Below, one piece after another: positions 16,075 through 25,347 of a stretch of 64,000 nt of DNA (position 1 is its first letter; every line of letters starts with the position of its first letter). This DNA comes from WTAW01 sp964406575 (GTDB taxonomy: Bacteria; Acidobacteriota; Aminicenantia; Aminicenantales; Aminicenantaceae). Made by a program: the position numbers and the translations under genes. The stretch covers positions 1-64,000 of the forward strand of contig CAYOSH010000016.1 of the NCBI GenBank assembly GCA_964406575.1. The letters run 5' to 3'. The notes under the pieces were generated by a model. The model searched no databases. It was not told the DNA's origin and was given only the letters and a program-made list of their open reading frames with translations.

Positions 16075-16977
16075 ATGGTCAACAACGTGGATGAATACTT
16101 AGTCCAGCTGAAAAAAGAGCTCAAATACAGTGACCCCGCTCTCATCCAGGATGCTCTTTCCGACGCCGAAGAGCACTTGAGAACCGCGCTGGAGAATGCA
16201 AAAAAAGATAATCCCGGCATTCCCGAAGACGAAGCGCTCGAGCCTATTTTTGAAAAATACGGAACGCCCGCTGAAGTGGCATCCGCTTATAAAAGGATAG
16301 AAACACATCTCAGGCCTATTCTTCCCACTCTGAGAGAGCCCGACACACGATCCTTTCTCGCCAGATTCTTTGGAATCGTTGCCGATCCTCGGGCATGGAG
16401 CTCCTTTGTGTATATGCTTCTTTCAGCCATCACAGGATGCGTGTTTGGATTGTGGGCCCTCTTCGGTGGAATATTTTCCTTGTTTTCGTTGATATTGGTC
16501 ATCGGCATTCCCATAACTGGACTTTTCTTCCTCTCATTAAGGGGATTTGCTATTATTGAAGGCCGGATCGTCGAAGCACTGCTCGGAATCCGGATGCCCA
16601 GGAAACCTCTTTTTTTTCAAAAAGGCCTTGGGCCTATAGAAAAATTCAAGTCACTCATCAAGGATCCCTACACATGGAAATCTCTTACTTACTTGATTCT
16701 TCTTTTTCCTTTAGGTTGGATCTATTTCGGATTGAGCGGATTTGGTTTTGCGCTGGCTCTTTCCTTTATTTTTGCTCCTGCTCTGGAATTGATCTTTCAC
16801 CTGCCCTTGGAACTGTACGGAACTGACGCGTTCACTCCCGTGGGGATGCTGCCAATTGTTTCTCTTGCAGGGATTCTCTCAATAATACTCATATTACACC
16901 TGGCAAAACTTATCGGAATGATACACGGACGATATGCAAAATCTATGCTTGTTAGAAAACAACCGGACTATTCATAA
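16075..16977 (+). CDS. HAAS-domain / putative sensor membrane protein B
   Basis: A 300-aa paralogue of the preceding protein; the two align along their whole length (DVDEYLIQLKKQLKHSDPAL versus NVDEYLVQLKKELKYSDPAL), so they came from tandem duplication. The HAAS domain spans residues 1-75 and the membrane sensor-like part follows, with FGLWALFGGIF and RIVEALLGIRMPRKP. I take the ATG at 16075 as start because it aligns with the start of the paralogue and AAAAAGGAA lies before it; a further ATG at 16054 is in frame. The pair may form a heterodimer. The ABC ATPase gene follows after 140 bases. Confidence 0.83.
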   Translation: MVNNVDEYLVQLKKELKYSDPALIQDALSDAEEHLRTALENAKKDNPGIPEDEALEPIFEKYGTPAEVASAYKRIETHLRPILPTLREPDTRSFLARFFGIVADPRAWSSFVYMLLSAITGCVFGLWALFGGIFSLFSLILVIGIPITGLFFLSLRGFAIIEGRIVEALLGIRMPRKPLFFQKGLGPIEKFKSLIKDPYTWKSLTYLILLFPLGWIYFGLSGFGFALALSFIFAPALELIFHLPLELYGTDAFTPVGMLPIVSLAGILSIILILHLAKLIGMIHGRYAKSMLVRKQPDYS

Positions 16978-17117
16978 AAAAATGTCGGTAAAAATTCAGT
17001 TCGCAGGAAACGTCGACATGTGAATGATCCAGGTTAATTTGATTTAAAATTTAAAATTCCAGTCATTATAAGGGGGATAATTCTACCCCAACGACCGGAG
17101 TATTACAAGGAGGTAAA

Positions 17118-17999
17118 ATGGAACTCAAAATCAAAAAACTCTCCAAAACATATCCCAATGGCATTCAAGCTCTAAAAAAGGTGAATCTCAATATTCAGAA
17201 AGGAATGTTCGGCTTGCTGGGTCCCAACGGTGCCGGAAAATCGACCTTGATGCGAACGATCGCCACCCTCCAGGAAGCGGACGAAGGATCCATTCATCTG
17301 AACGGCATCGATGTCCTGAAAGATAAGAACACAGTAAGGCAGATTCTGGGTTATCTCCCTCAAGATTTTGGCGTTTACCCGGAAGTAACGGCAGAACAGA
17401 TGCTCAATCACCTTGCGCTCTTGAAGGGCATAGCCGACAAGAAAGAACGCGGAGAAACTGTAAAATACGTCCTTAAACAAACAAATCTTTACGAAGCACG
17501 CAAAAGAAAATTAGGAGGTTACTCCGGTGGTATGAGACAGAGATTCGGCATTGCGCAGGCGTTAATCGGCAATCCGAAACTCATCATCGTCGACGAGCCG
17601 ACAGCCGGATTAGACCCAGAGGGCAGACGGAGGTTTCATAACCTCCTGAGCGATATCAGCGAGAACATCATCGTGATCCTCTCGACTCATATCGTCGACG
17701 ATGTCGAGCAACTCTGCAGCCAAATGGCTATCATCAACAAGGGTGAGATTTTACTGACAAGCAAACCAGAGGAGGCCATACAAAATCTTGAAGGTCAAGT
17801 CTGGGAGAAGATCATCAAAAAGCAGGAATACGATAACTACCGCAATCAATACCAGATTGTTCTGACTCGTCTTTTTGCGGGCGACATGGTGATACATGTC
17901 CGGAGCGACAATCAGCCACATGAATTTTCAAAGATCACGCCTGATCTTGAAGACGTTTATTTCACGACAATCCAGCGTGATCTGCTCCCTACTCCATAA
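17118..17999 (+). CDS. ABC transporter ATP-binding protein
   Basis: A 293-aa ATPase with all the usual motifs: Walker A GPNGAGKST (residues 35-43), Q-loop YLPQDFGVYP (about 79-88), signature YSGGMRQR (135-142), Walker B LIIVDEPTAGLD (155-166) and STHIVDDVEQL (switch histidine). The type is the DrrA/CcmA-like exporter class. A strong AAGGAGG precedes the ATG. It lies 13 bases before the permease-peptidase gene and after the PadR/HAAS genes, so it probably powers that permease. The C-terminal 60 residues are an extra regulatory domain often seen in such ATPases. Position and direction suggest one transcription unit, although the 140-base gap before it may hold its own promoter. Confidence 0.95.
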   Translation: MELKIKKLSKTYPNGIQALKKVNLNIQKGMFGLLGPNGAGKSTLMRTIATLQEADEGSIHLNGIDVLKDKNTVRQILGYLPQDFGVYPEVTAEQMLNHLALLKGIADKKERGETVKYVLKQTNLYEARKRKLGGYSGGMRQRFGIAQALIGNPKLIIVDEPTAGLDPEGRRRFHNLLSDISENIIVILSTHIVDDVEQLCSQMAIINKGEILLTSKPEEAIQNLEGQVWEKIIKKQEYDNYRNQYQIVLTRLFAGDMVIHVRSDNQPHEFSKITPDLEDVYFTTIQRDLLPTP

Positions 18000-18012
18000 A
18001 AAGGAAAAAACG

Positions 18013-21000
18013 ATGTTTAAACATTTATTTTTCTTTGAATTGAGGTACCGGTTTAAAAGAGTCTCCACCTACATTTATTTTGGAATATTTTTTCTTCTCG
18101 GCTTCGGAGCGATATACAGAGGCTCATTTGGCGGCGGACCCATGAAATTCATCGCCACTGCCGGTGTGGGAAATATCAACATCAACTCACCTTATGCACT
18201 CTACTATCTCATAACTGTGATGTCTCATTTTGGCCTTCTGGTCACAATCGCATTTTTCGGGAATGCTGCCTACAGAGATTTTAAAGAGAATACGTACGTC
18301 CTGAACTTCTCGTATCCCATCACTAAGGCAGAATATCTTTCCAGCAAGTTCATTGCGGCAGCTGTCAGCACAATGTTCGTGTTTTCTGGAATAGGCATCG
18401 GCGCGTTCCTGACAAGCTTGTCTCCTGTGGTGAATCCCGAAAAAATTGGCCCTATCAATCTGTTTGCCTACATTCAACCTTATCTAACAGGCGTCTTCCC
18501 AAATGTCCTTTTTGCCGGCGCCCTCTTTTTCACCCTGGCCCTGCTGACAAGGAAGTTCTTTCCAGTGTATACAGGAATGATCGGACTGGTGGTCTGGTTT
18601 GGCGTGGGGACAAGTCTGGCGCGAACGCAAGGCCGTCTTCTGGCCTCCCTCATAGATCCCTTCGGACAGCTGGCTGCTCGAGGTTTCTCCGATTACTGGA
18701 CAGCGGCACAGAAAAACACATTTATGATCCCGCTTGCGGGCAATTTTCTCTTCAACCGATTGTTGTGGGTAGCCCTGGCCGTTGGTCTGTTGGTTTTTGT
18801 CCATCACAAATTTCGCTTTTCACACATCATCGAATCGAAAAAACAAAAACAGGGACCTCGGGAACAAAAAGCTCGAGATGGTTCAGAAACATTCAGTCTT
18901 GCGGGAAAAAATCCAAAGGTGAGACAACTCTTCCATTTCAAGAGCTATCTCCGTCAAATGTTCGCGACATCCCTCATTGAGTTCAGAGGCTTAGTCAAAA
19001 ACGTGTATTTTCTGATCATTTGTCTACTTGGAACGGGGTTCATTTTTCTTCTGGGATTCAGGAATGTGGGTTTGGTAAGAGGCACACAAACTCTTTCTGT
19101 GACCTTTCAAGTGTTGGATACAACGAAAAACACGCTCTACCTTTTCAGTCTTATCATCATCCTTTTCTGTTCGGGTGAACTTGTCTGGCGGGAAAGGAAA
19201 AAACGCGTGCAGGAAATCTATGATGTTTTGCCGATCCCCGAATGGGTGCCTTTTATGGGAAAGCTGGGCGCCATCATGTATGTGCAAGTCCTTATAGCAT
19301 TTTTGGTTTTTGTGAGTGGGATAGCTATTCAACTCATGCATGGTTACACACATTTGGAGCTAGGTCTCTATATGCAGGAACTGTTCGGCATCCGGTTGGT
19401 ATACACCCTCATCCTTTCCGTGGTGGCGATGTTTTTCCAAGTGATTGTCAATAAAAAATTTCTTGGCTATGTACTTATGATGCTCTTCGTCGATGACTTT
19501 TTCCCCTCTATCGGATTGGAGCATCATTTGTGGCGGATGGGAAAAACACCCGAATACATTTACTCGGAGATGAACAAATACGGCCCCTACCTCAAGGCGA
19601 TTCTCTTTTACAACCTCTACTGGATCGTTTTTGCTGTTGTCCTGGTGGTCATATCACTTCTTTTATGGGTTAGAGGAAATGACACACGGTTCAGAGACAG
19701 GATCAAAGCGTTCAGAGCCCGAACGACCAAAGCCAAGATGCGAACAGCCACGGCCGGAGTGCTGGGATGTCTGTTGTTTGGGAGTTTTATCATCTACAAC
19801 ACAAATATACTCAACACTTTTGAATCCACAAAGCATGTTGAAAAAATGAAGGTCGAATATGAGATGAGGTTCAAGAGATATGAAAGCATCCCTCAGCCGC
19901 GGGTGACGGACATCAACATGAGCGTGGATATATTCCCCTATAAAAGAAAACTACACTCACAGGGAAGGATGGTCTTAAAAAACAAAACAGGTCTAAAAAT
20001 CACCGAGGTATTCATCCAAATCCCAATTAAAGCACAAATAAAACTACTCAATTTAGATGTGCCATTTGTTCTCAAAGAATCTGCGGAGGAACATGGTGTC
20101 TGTATTTACACACTTAATACTCCCTTACGGCCAGGCCAGGAAATGGTGCTGGATTTTGATTTTGAACTTTCCGAAAAGGGCTTCAAAAACAACAGAGCAA
20201 ACAGGAATTTAGTGAAGAACGGAACGTTCATCTATCTATTCGATCTTTCTCCGGCAATAAGTTATGACCCCTACTCTCTCTCTGAGCTCGATGACAACGA
20301 CAAAAGGAAGAAATACGGATTGCCCCCCAGAAAAAGAATTGCAAGCATCGACGACGAGAAAGCCAAAATGAACACATTTGCCAAGGACGCCGACTGGATT
20401 AATTTTGAGGCCGTTGTGAGCACGAGTAAGGACCAGATCGCGTTGAGCCCGGGCGAGCTCATCAATGAGTGGGTAGAAGGTGAAAGACGTTATTTTCACT
20501 ACAAAACACAGGATAAGATCCTGAAGTATTTCGCGTGTTTATCCGCGCGATATCATGTGAAAAAGGACAGATGGCAGGACACAGGGATCGAGATCTACTA
20601 CCACCCGGGACACGAGTATAATATCGACATGATGATCAAAGGAGTCAAAAAATCCCTGGAATATTTCACCAAGAATTTCAGCCCCTATCAATATCAGACG
20701 GTCAAAATTGTTGAGTTCCCCAGATATGAATTGTATGCAGAGGCTTTTCCCAATCTCATCCCTTTTTCGGAAGGGTATGGGTTCATTGCCAAATTTGACG
20801 ATTCAAAGGTAGAGTATGTCTTCAGAGTCACAGCGCATGAAGTGGGCCACCAGTGGTGGGCGCATCAAGTCATTGGCGCATATGTCGAAGGACAGTTTAT
20901 TCTCACGGAGACAATGGCTCAGTATTCGGCCTTGATGGTTATTAAAAAAGAATATGATCAGAAAAAGATCGATGACTACATAAAGATCAAAATGGACGAG

Positions 21001-21630
21001 TATCTCAGGGGAAGGGCCAGAGAAAGGGAGGAGGAAGTTCCTCTGATCCGCTCGAACCTCGATGTGCCCTACGTCAATTATGAAAAATCGATCGTTGTGA
21101 TGAATGCCCTCCAGGACTACATCGGTGAAGACAATCTGAACAGGGCGCTTCAAACATTCATCCAAAAATATGCGTTCCAAGGGCCTCCCTATGTCACGGC
21201 CGATGAATTTCTCCGCTATCTGAGAGAGGCCACACCCAATGATCTGCAATATATCATCACGGATATGTTCGAGACGATCACTCTGTATGAGAACAGAGCT
21301 TTACAGGCTACTTATCAAGAGATGGAAAATGGCAAATACCTGGTCAAGCTGAAGTTTGAAGCCCAAAAATTCAGGGCAGACGGAACGGGTCGCGAGACCC
21401 CCATAGAGATGAACGACTCCATCTTATTTGGGATTTATGGCCCTGAAGATGAGGTCCTCTATAGAAATAAACAGTGGGTCCACTCTGGAGAGAACGAATT
21501 GACTTTTGTGGTCGACAAATCTCCCAAAAAAGCAGGCATTGACCCGCACTACTTCTTGATCGATAAGAACACAGACGATAACTTCGTTAATGTGGTCAGA
21601 TCAAAAGAGGAGATACATCTCGACTATTGA
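18013..21630 (+). CDS. ABC permease fused to M1 aminopeptidase
   Basis: A 1205-aa protein. The first 610 residues are membrane-bound, with two blocks of about six helices each separated by a hydrophilic loop (about 275-310), in the style of ABC-2-type permeases. After residue about 615, an M1-type peptidase domain follows: HEVGHQWWAHQ (zinc ligands His942 and His946, with Glu943) and a third ligand Glu966 in TETMAQYS. The spacing between the second His and the Glu is one residue longer than the classical HExxH-x18-E. The domain probably faces the periplasm. AAAAAGGA precedes the ATG at 18013; the open frame extends further upstream but overlaps the ATPase gene. Fusions like this are known in databases, but their substrate is not. 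Confidence 0.88.
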   Translation: MFKHLFFFELRYRFKRVSTYIYFGIFFLLGFGAIYRGSFGGGPMKFIATAGVGNININSPYALYYLITVMSHFGLLVTIAFFGNAAYRDFKENTYVLNFSYPITKAEYLSSKFIAAAVSTMFVFSGIGIGAFLTSLSPVVNPEKIGPINLFAYIQPYLTGVFPNVLFAGALFFTLALLTRKFFPVYTGMIGLVVWFGVGTSLARTQGRLLASLIDPFGQLAARGFSDYWTAAQKNTFMIPLAGNFLFNRLLWVALAVGLLVFVHHKFRFSHIIESKKQKQGPREQKARDGSETFSLAGKNPKVRQLFHFKSYLRQMFATSLIEFRGLVKNVYFLIICLLGTGFIFLLGFRNVGLVRGTQTLSVTFQVLDTTKNTLYLFSLIIILFCSGELVWRERKKRVQEIYDVLPIPEWVPFMGKLGAIMYVQVLIAFLVFVSGIAIQLMHGYTHLELGLYMQELFGIRLVYTLILSVVAMFFQVIVNKKFLGYVLMMLFVDDFFPSIGLEHHLWRMGKTPEYIYSEMNKYGPYLKAILFYNLYWIVFAVVLVVISLLLWVRGNDTRFRDRIKAFRARTTKAKMRTATAGVLGCLLFGSFIIYNTNILNTFESTKHVEKMKVEYEMRFKRYESIPQPRVTDINMSVDIFPYKRKLHSQGRMVLKNKTGLKITEVFIQIPIKAQIKLLNLDVPFVLKESAEEHGVCIYTLNTPLRPGQEMVLDFDFELSEKGFKNNRANRNLVKNGTFIYLFDLSPAISYDPYSLSELDDNDKRKKYGLPPRKRIASIDDEKAKMNTFAKDADWINFEAVVSTSKDQIALSPGELINEWVEGERRYFHYKTQDKILKYFACLSARYHVKKDRWQDTGIEIYYHPGHEYNIDMMIKGVKKSLEYFTKNFSPYQYQTVKIVEFPRYELYAEAFPNLIPFSEGYGFIAKFDDSKVEYVFRVTAHEVGHQWWAHQVIGAYVEGQFILTETMAQYSALMVIKKEYDQKKIDDYIKIKMDEYLRGRAREREEEVPLIRSNLDVPYVNYEKSIVVMNALQDYIGEDNLNRALQTFIQKYAFQGPPYVTADEFLRYLREATPNDLQYIITDMFETITLYENRALQATYQEMENGKYLVKLKFEAQKFRADGTGRETPIEMNDSILFGIYGPEDEVLYRNKQWVHSGENELTFVVDKSPKKAGIDPHYFLIDKNTDDNFVNVVRSKEEIHLDY

Positions 21631-21781
21631 CATTCGACACCCCGATTCACAGCCATTTGAGAGGCCAGCACTTATATGGGATGTTGCGAAACAATTCCGC
21701 TGTCTCAGAGAGGCTCCCTACCCCCCAAGATGAGGCGAATTAGGCTCCTATATCTGGGAAAATTCTATAATAGTTGCTAAC

Positions 21782-21813
21782 AGGATAGGTGTCATTTAAA
21801 ATGACCTTATCCT
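21782..21813. repeat. Imperfect hairpin before zinc-ribbon remnant
   Basis: AGGATAGGTGTCATT and AATGACCTTATCCT pair imperfectly around a short AT loop. It lies five bases before the ATG of the DUF5655-like remnant, so it may have been an operator or 5' regulatory hairpin. No T-run follows. Confidence 0.4.
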
Positions 21814-21818
21814 GAACA

Positions 21819-22013
21819 ATGTGGCAATGCCCTAACTGCGAACGACAATTCGCTAACCGCAATCAATTCCCTTCCTGCGGTTCCTATTCTGCCACTAAAT
21901 TTCTTAAGGGAAAAATTGAATACATATGTCCACCACTTCAGAATCAATTAGTTTATGGAACCAGACGAGGAATCCGATCCTGGCTCTGTGAGGCACACAC
22001 AGTTGGAAAGTAA
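21819..22013 (+). pseudogene. Remnant of zinc-ribbon DUF5655-type protein
   Basis: The N-terminus MWQCPNCERQFANRNQF.SCG is the characteristic start of DUF5655 proteins, small zinc-ribbon proteins. In the family it is normally followed by more than 100 further residues with a transcript-like domain; here the similarity fades after FLKGK and the frame ends at 64 residues. I infer a 3'-truncated, decayed gene. The second cysteine pair normally read SCG remains. It may once have been a short regulatory gene. The region 21631-21781 before it shows nothing coding. Confidence 0.55.
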
Positions 22014-22149
22014 GAACATCTCAAAGGAGTGGATTTCTCTATGAAATCTCTCCTTTCTGGCTGAAAACGATTAAGCAAGGAATTGAATAAATTTATTCGA
22101 AGTAGTAAACACCCTCATCCATCTATACGGTTATTCATGTGGACAAAAC

Positions 22150-22770
22150 ATGGACATTGTTGTCCCGGCTCAGAAACACGATGGTCCGGATTTGGAGAGC
22201 CTTATTGCATGCTCTGAGGCCACATTGAAGCAGAAAGAAACATTGTCCTATGAAAAGTTGATCGCACCCATCGAATCCCAGATGATGCGGTCCATATGGC
22301 GGATTGTACGCAACCAGGACGCAGCAGAAGATACGATGCAGAACGCTCTCACCATCATCTGGAAAAAACAGGACCGCATCTGCCAGCATCCCAATCCACA
22401 TGCATTCATCCTGAAGATCTGTGTGAATGCGGCTTACGACATGCTGAGGAGACAGAGACGAGTCAGACAGCGTGAAAAATCCACCAAGGTCCAAGAATTT
22501 CCCACGGGATCTGATTACAACGGACTTGAGCGGTTGGAGAAAAAGGATGTCGAAACCGAGATCATGGATGCGATCCGCAAGCTCCCAAGAAAACAGGCTC
22601 TAGCCGTTCTGATGCGGATCGTCCAGGATCTGCCTTATGACACAGTTGCTCAAGTAATGGAATGTAGTGAAGTGACAGTGAGAGCTCATGTTTTCAAGGG
22701 ACGAGCCAAGCTGAGCCGATGGCTTTCACACCTCAATCCGAAATCGTCTAAGGAGAACTCTAATGAGTAA
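22150..22770 (+). CDS. ECF-type RNA polymerase sigma factor
   Basis: A 206-aa sigma-70 factor. Region 2 lies about residues 38-90 (KLIAPIESQMMRSIWRIVRNQDAAEDTMQNALTIIWKK), then NPHAFILKICVNAAYDMLRRQRR. Region 4 is about 135-190 (RKLPRKQALAVLMRIVQDLPYDTVAQVMECSEVTVRAHVFKGRAKLSRWL). A lead segment of about 35 residues precedes region 2, unusual for ECF factors, so the true start may be further in. No clear ribosome site precedes the ATG at 22150. It heads an operon: the next gene overlaps by 8 bases and encodes the probable anti-sigma factor, and a MotA-like membrane protein follows. Confidence 0.9.
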   Translation: MDIVVPAQKHDGPDLESLIACSEATLKQKETLSYEKLIAPIESQMMRSIWRIVRNQDAAEDTMQNALTIIWKKQDRICQHPNPHAFILKICVNAAYDMLRRQRRVRQREKSTKVQEFPTGSDYNGLERLEKKDVETEIMDAIRKLPRKQALAVLMRIVQDLPYDTVAQVMECSEVTVRAHVFKGRAKLSRWLSHLNPKSSKENSNE

Positions 22771-23698
22771 ACGAAATAGGGTCGATCCACCGAATAGACC
22801 GCTCAAAGGAAAACAAAAAGACATTCCGCTAGATGACCTTCTCAAACAGACATTCAAAGATGATCTGCCTCCAGATGTCGAAGGGAGCATGAAAAAACAA
22901 CTCAATGAAATGCGGATGAAGATGGAGCAAGTAACACAAGAGAAAAGCCGCACAGACCACAAGGGCTTTCATACACTCGCTCAATTCAGAGGGATCCAAT
23001 GGGGACAATTTTTTCTGAAAAAAGAAGTTCTCATTGCGGCTTCGCTCCTGATGATCGTGCTTGGCGGTTTTCTTCAATCTTCGGGATTCTCAAACAGTCT
23101 TAAAAAGAACTTATCCATTCTTGGAACTTCAGTTGCCGTATCCAGTCAAATAAACCAGGCACAATCAATGGTTTGCTCTATCCAGATGTCCGAAGAAACG
23201 GAGAATCCGCTCAGGTATTCCATTGAATGGCTCTCCCCTAACCTATCTAAAATTAAAGTATCAGACGATGATCACAAACCTCTCAAAACCATCTGGATTG
23301 CAGAGGAAGAGATCGTCATTGCCGATCATATAAAAAATACTCTACACACAGAGAAACACCCGCCGCAGCTAATGGATCCTCTGATTCAGCCAATCATCGG
23401 ATATCTTTCACCAGCGGAGCTTAAAGAAGAAATGTTCGGAGTGTGGCAGCTTAAAAACTATGAACAGCGCGATGAATGCCAATGGGGAACATTCACTGTC
23501 TCCTTGCCTGAAGAGAATGCCATCCTGGAAGTAACAGTGGACCTGTGCACATACCTCCCCATCAACATCAAGAAAATTCACCCTACCAAAGAGAGAGTCG
23601 GTGGAGAATTGATCATGAATGTCCAATATTCTTGGAATGGACCAATATCCGAAGAGATATTGTCTCCCAAAATATCAGATGCTCATAAGGACGCATGA
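22763..23698 (+). CDS. Putative anti-sigma membrane protein
   Basis: A 311-aa protein with a cytoplasmic N-terminal part (about 1-90, very basic), one membrane helix near 91-107 (VLIAASLLMIVLGGFLQSSG) and a 200-residue periplasmic part with beta strands (MVCSIQMSEETENPLRYSIEWLSPNL, LEVTVDLCTYLPINIKKI). It has no zf-HC2 motif, unlike the anti-sigma proteins at 11722 and 63391. The periplasmic part resembles the LolA-like/MucB-type beta sheet loosely, by eye only. The role is inferred from position: it overlaps the sigma gene by 8 bases and its stop overlaps the frame of the next gene. Confidence 0.65.
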   Translation: MSKRNRVDPPNRPLKGKQKDIPLDDLLKQTFKDDLPPDVEGSMKKQLNEMRMKMEQVTQEKSRTDHKGFHTLAQFRGIQWGQFFLKKEVLIAASLLMIVLGGFLQSSGFSNSLKKNLSILGTSVAVSSQINQAQSMVCSIQMSEETENPLRYSIEWLSPNLSKIKVSDDDHKPLKTIWIAEEEIVIADHIKNTLHTEKHPPQLMDPLIQPIIGYLSPAELKEEMFGVWQLKNYEQRDECQWGTFTVSLPEENAILEVTVDLCTYLPINIKKIHPTKERVGGELIMNVQYSWNGPISEEILSPKISDAHKDA

Positions 23699-23733
23699 AA
23701 AAGGCGAACCACCCTAAAAAAGGAGAAATCGCT

Positions 23734-24765
23734 ATGACAAATTCCATGGATTCAAAAAAAATTCTGAGTGTGATCGGAAAAATATTCATCCTCTGTAGCA
23801 TCGTACTTGCAGTTGGACTTTCCAGTAAGTTTACAAACCTTTTGAACGGCCCAGGCTTTGTTTTTGTATTTCTGGGAGGAACAGCCCTTGCTCTAATGAG
23901 TTTTTCCAAGAAGGAAATTGGAATGGCCTTTAAGAATGCTTCAGGTCAAAAAGGCACAGCAGAAGAACAGCAAAAATCCAGCTACTTTTGGGAAACAGCT
24001 GCCCGGAATTTTTGGATGATGGGTGTGCTAGGAAGTGTTATCAGCTTTGTCATCGCATTGGGCAACTCAGAGGGAGGTATGTTTGGCATTGCTTCCCGGA
24101 TGTCGGCATCCTATTTATCCGCAGTTTATGGAATGGCACTCGCAGTGATCTGCATTGTTCCTGCTTTAAAGATCACAGGGAGTTTGAATACACAATTGAA
24201 GGAAGGGATACAACGAGTGATCGAAAGCCCAGAGGACAAGGCTATATCGAATTTAAAATTAGAAAATATCATCGGGTACGTGCTCTATATCGCTATTTTG
24301 GGGTGGGCTATTTTTGCTCCATTATCGGGAAAAGCATTTGAAGGCCCGCTCAATCCTCTGGAATTGTTTCTCTATTGGCCCTCCCTTCTTGTCGTGCTGG
24401 GCGGGACAATAGCCATCGTATTATTCGTGGGAAAAGCTATATCCGGCCAGGCCTTTACGCTGGGCTTCGCCTTGACCGGAGTCTTCGCAATTCATATGGG
24501 ATTTATCCAGGCAATGATGGGCTTTTCTTCGAAAAGCATTCAGGAGGTAGCCTCTGCTATAACTTTTATCCTCTCGTCCTGTTTCGTTGCACTTCTGGGT
24601 ATGATGCTGGTGGGGAATTCTCTATTAGATCAATCAGTGAAAGCCGATGGAGTTCAAAAACCACAAGCCCTAAGCCGCATCGCCTGGTTCGTCTTTCCTT
24701 TGATGACCCTCATCCTCTTGTTCTTGACCTTCGTGATGGTGGTCACTCCGATAAAGAAAGCATAG
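23734..24765 (+). CDS. MotA-like integral membrane protein
   Basis: A 343-aa protein with about nine membrane helices. Two MotA-like sequences are present, NGPGFVFVFLGGTALALMSFS and YWPSLLVVLGGTIAIVLFVG, at the start of each half, so the protein seems to be an internal duplication of a MotA/TolQ/ExbB-like unit. There is no obvious partner with a MotB peptidoglycan-binding domain. The start at 23734 is chosen for its AAAAAAGGAG site; an earlier in-frame ATG at 23695 overlaps the previous stop. It is the third gene of a sigma/anti-sigma operon. I infer a membrane channel or sensor of envelope state, not a flagellar stator. Confidence 0.7.
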   Translation: MTNSMDSKKILSVIGKIFILCSIVLAVGLSSKFTNLLNGPGFVFVFLGGTALALMSFSKKEIGMAFKNASGQKGTAEEQQKSSYFWETAARNFWMMGVLGSVISFVIALGNSEGGMFGIASRMSASYLSAVYGMALAVICIVPALKITGSLNTQLKEGIQRVIESPEDKAISNLKLENIIGYVLYIAILGWAIFAPLSGKAFEGPLNPLELFLYWPSLLVVLGGTIAIVLFVGKAISGQAFTLGFALTGVFAIHMGFIQAMMGFSSKSIQEVASAITFILSSCFVALLGMMLVGNSLLDQSVKADGVQKPQALSRIAWFVFPLMTLILLFLTFVMVVTPIKKA

Positions 24766-24774
24766 CAGCGGCAC

Positions 24775-25066
24775 TTAAAACCTCTCCAGATAACGTGTGG
24801 TGAAGTATTCGTCTTTCAGATTCAGCTCTTTGTGGAGCTCGCCGTCGCGGTCAAAATAAACAGCTTTGCAACTCACAAAATTTTCCTTTACGATATGGAC
24901 AACACGCTTGGAAAATCCATTCTCATCGGCCACATCGTGATAAACCGGCACGATCTCGATTTTCCGATATGCGACTTGCCCTGCTTCAGATTCCCCCAGT
25001 ATAGTTTAGGTAAGATCATCCAGAGTCGGAGGAGTCAAATCCGAATACGAAAATTCAGAACACACA
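24775..25066 (-). pseudogene. Remnant of outer-membrane lipoprotein-sorting (LolA-like) protein
   Basis: Read on the minus strand, the region gives CSEFSYSDLTPPTLDDLT, a TAA (25006-25008), and then TILGESEAGQVAYRKIEIVP and FSKRVVHIVKENFVSCKAVYFDRDGELHKEL, ending at a TAA (24775-24777). This is the C-terminal half of the LolA-like outer-membrane lipoprotein-sorting protein often linked with RND or MMPL transporters (family pattern: FSYEDLTP, then KRV..IDKENYLPLK..FYDRDG). The in-frame stop and the missing N-terminal half mark it as a pseudogene. Its strand is opposite to its neighbours. Confidence 0.6.
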
Positions 25067-25125
25067 TCATGAGAGACACACGAGGGAGGGTTGAAATTTA
25101 AGCCCCCTCTTGATATATACAGCTT

Positions 25126-25302
25126 ATGGAATTGGATTGGATCATTATTATGACTCTTAAGCTCACTAAAGCGAATCTGCTGCGGCTCAAAGAGACTCTC
25201 TTCCATTTCATCCACACAAACCCACTCTTATCAGCTTGTCTATTTGTGGTGGTTACTGCAATAGGCACGGTAACCATTATAAAGTACGTAAAATCCGTTT
25301 AG
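25126..25302 (+). CDS. Possible small single-helix membrane protein, 58 aa
   Basis: A short frame with an N-terminal ATG at 25126 (or 25150). It reads MELDWIIIMTLKLTKANLL, a middle stretch and a C-terminal hydrophobic helix (LLSACLFVVVTAIGTVTII) followed by KYVKSV. The shape is that of a small inner-membrane protein. No good ribosome site is seen, and the pseudogene at 24775-25066 is close, so it may be chance. It lies upstream of the PadR/permease pair. Confidence 0.3.
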   Translation: MELDWIIIMTLKLTKANLLRLKETLFHFIHTNPLLSACLFVVVTAIGTVTIIKYVKSV

Positions 25303-25347
25303 AATATCCATAAAAATCTCACACCATCTTTAAAATCCTATTTTTTT

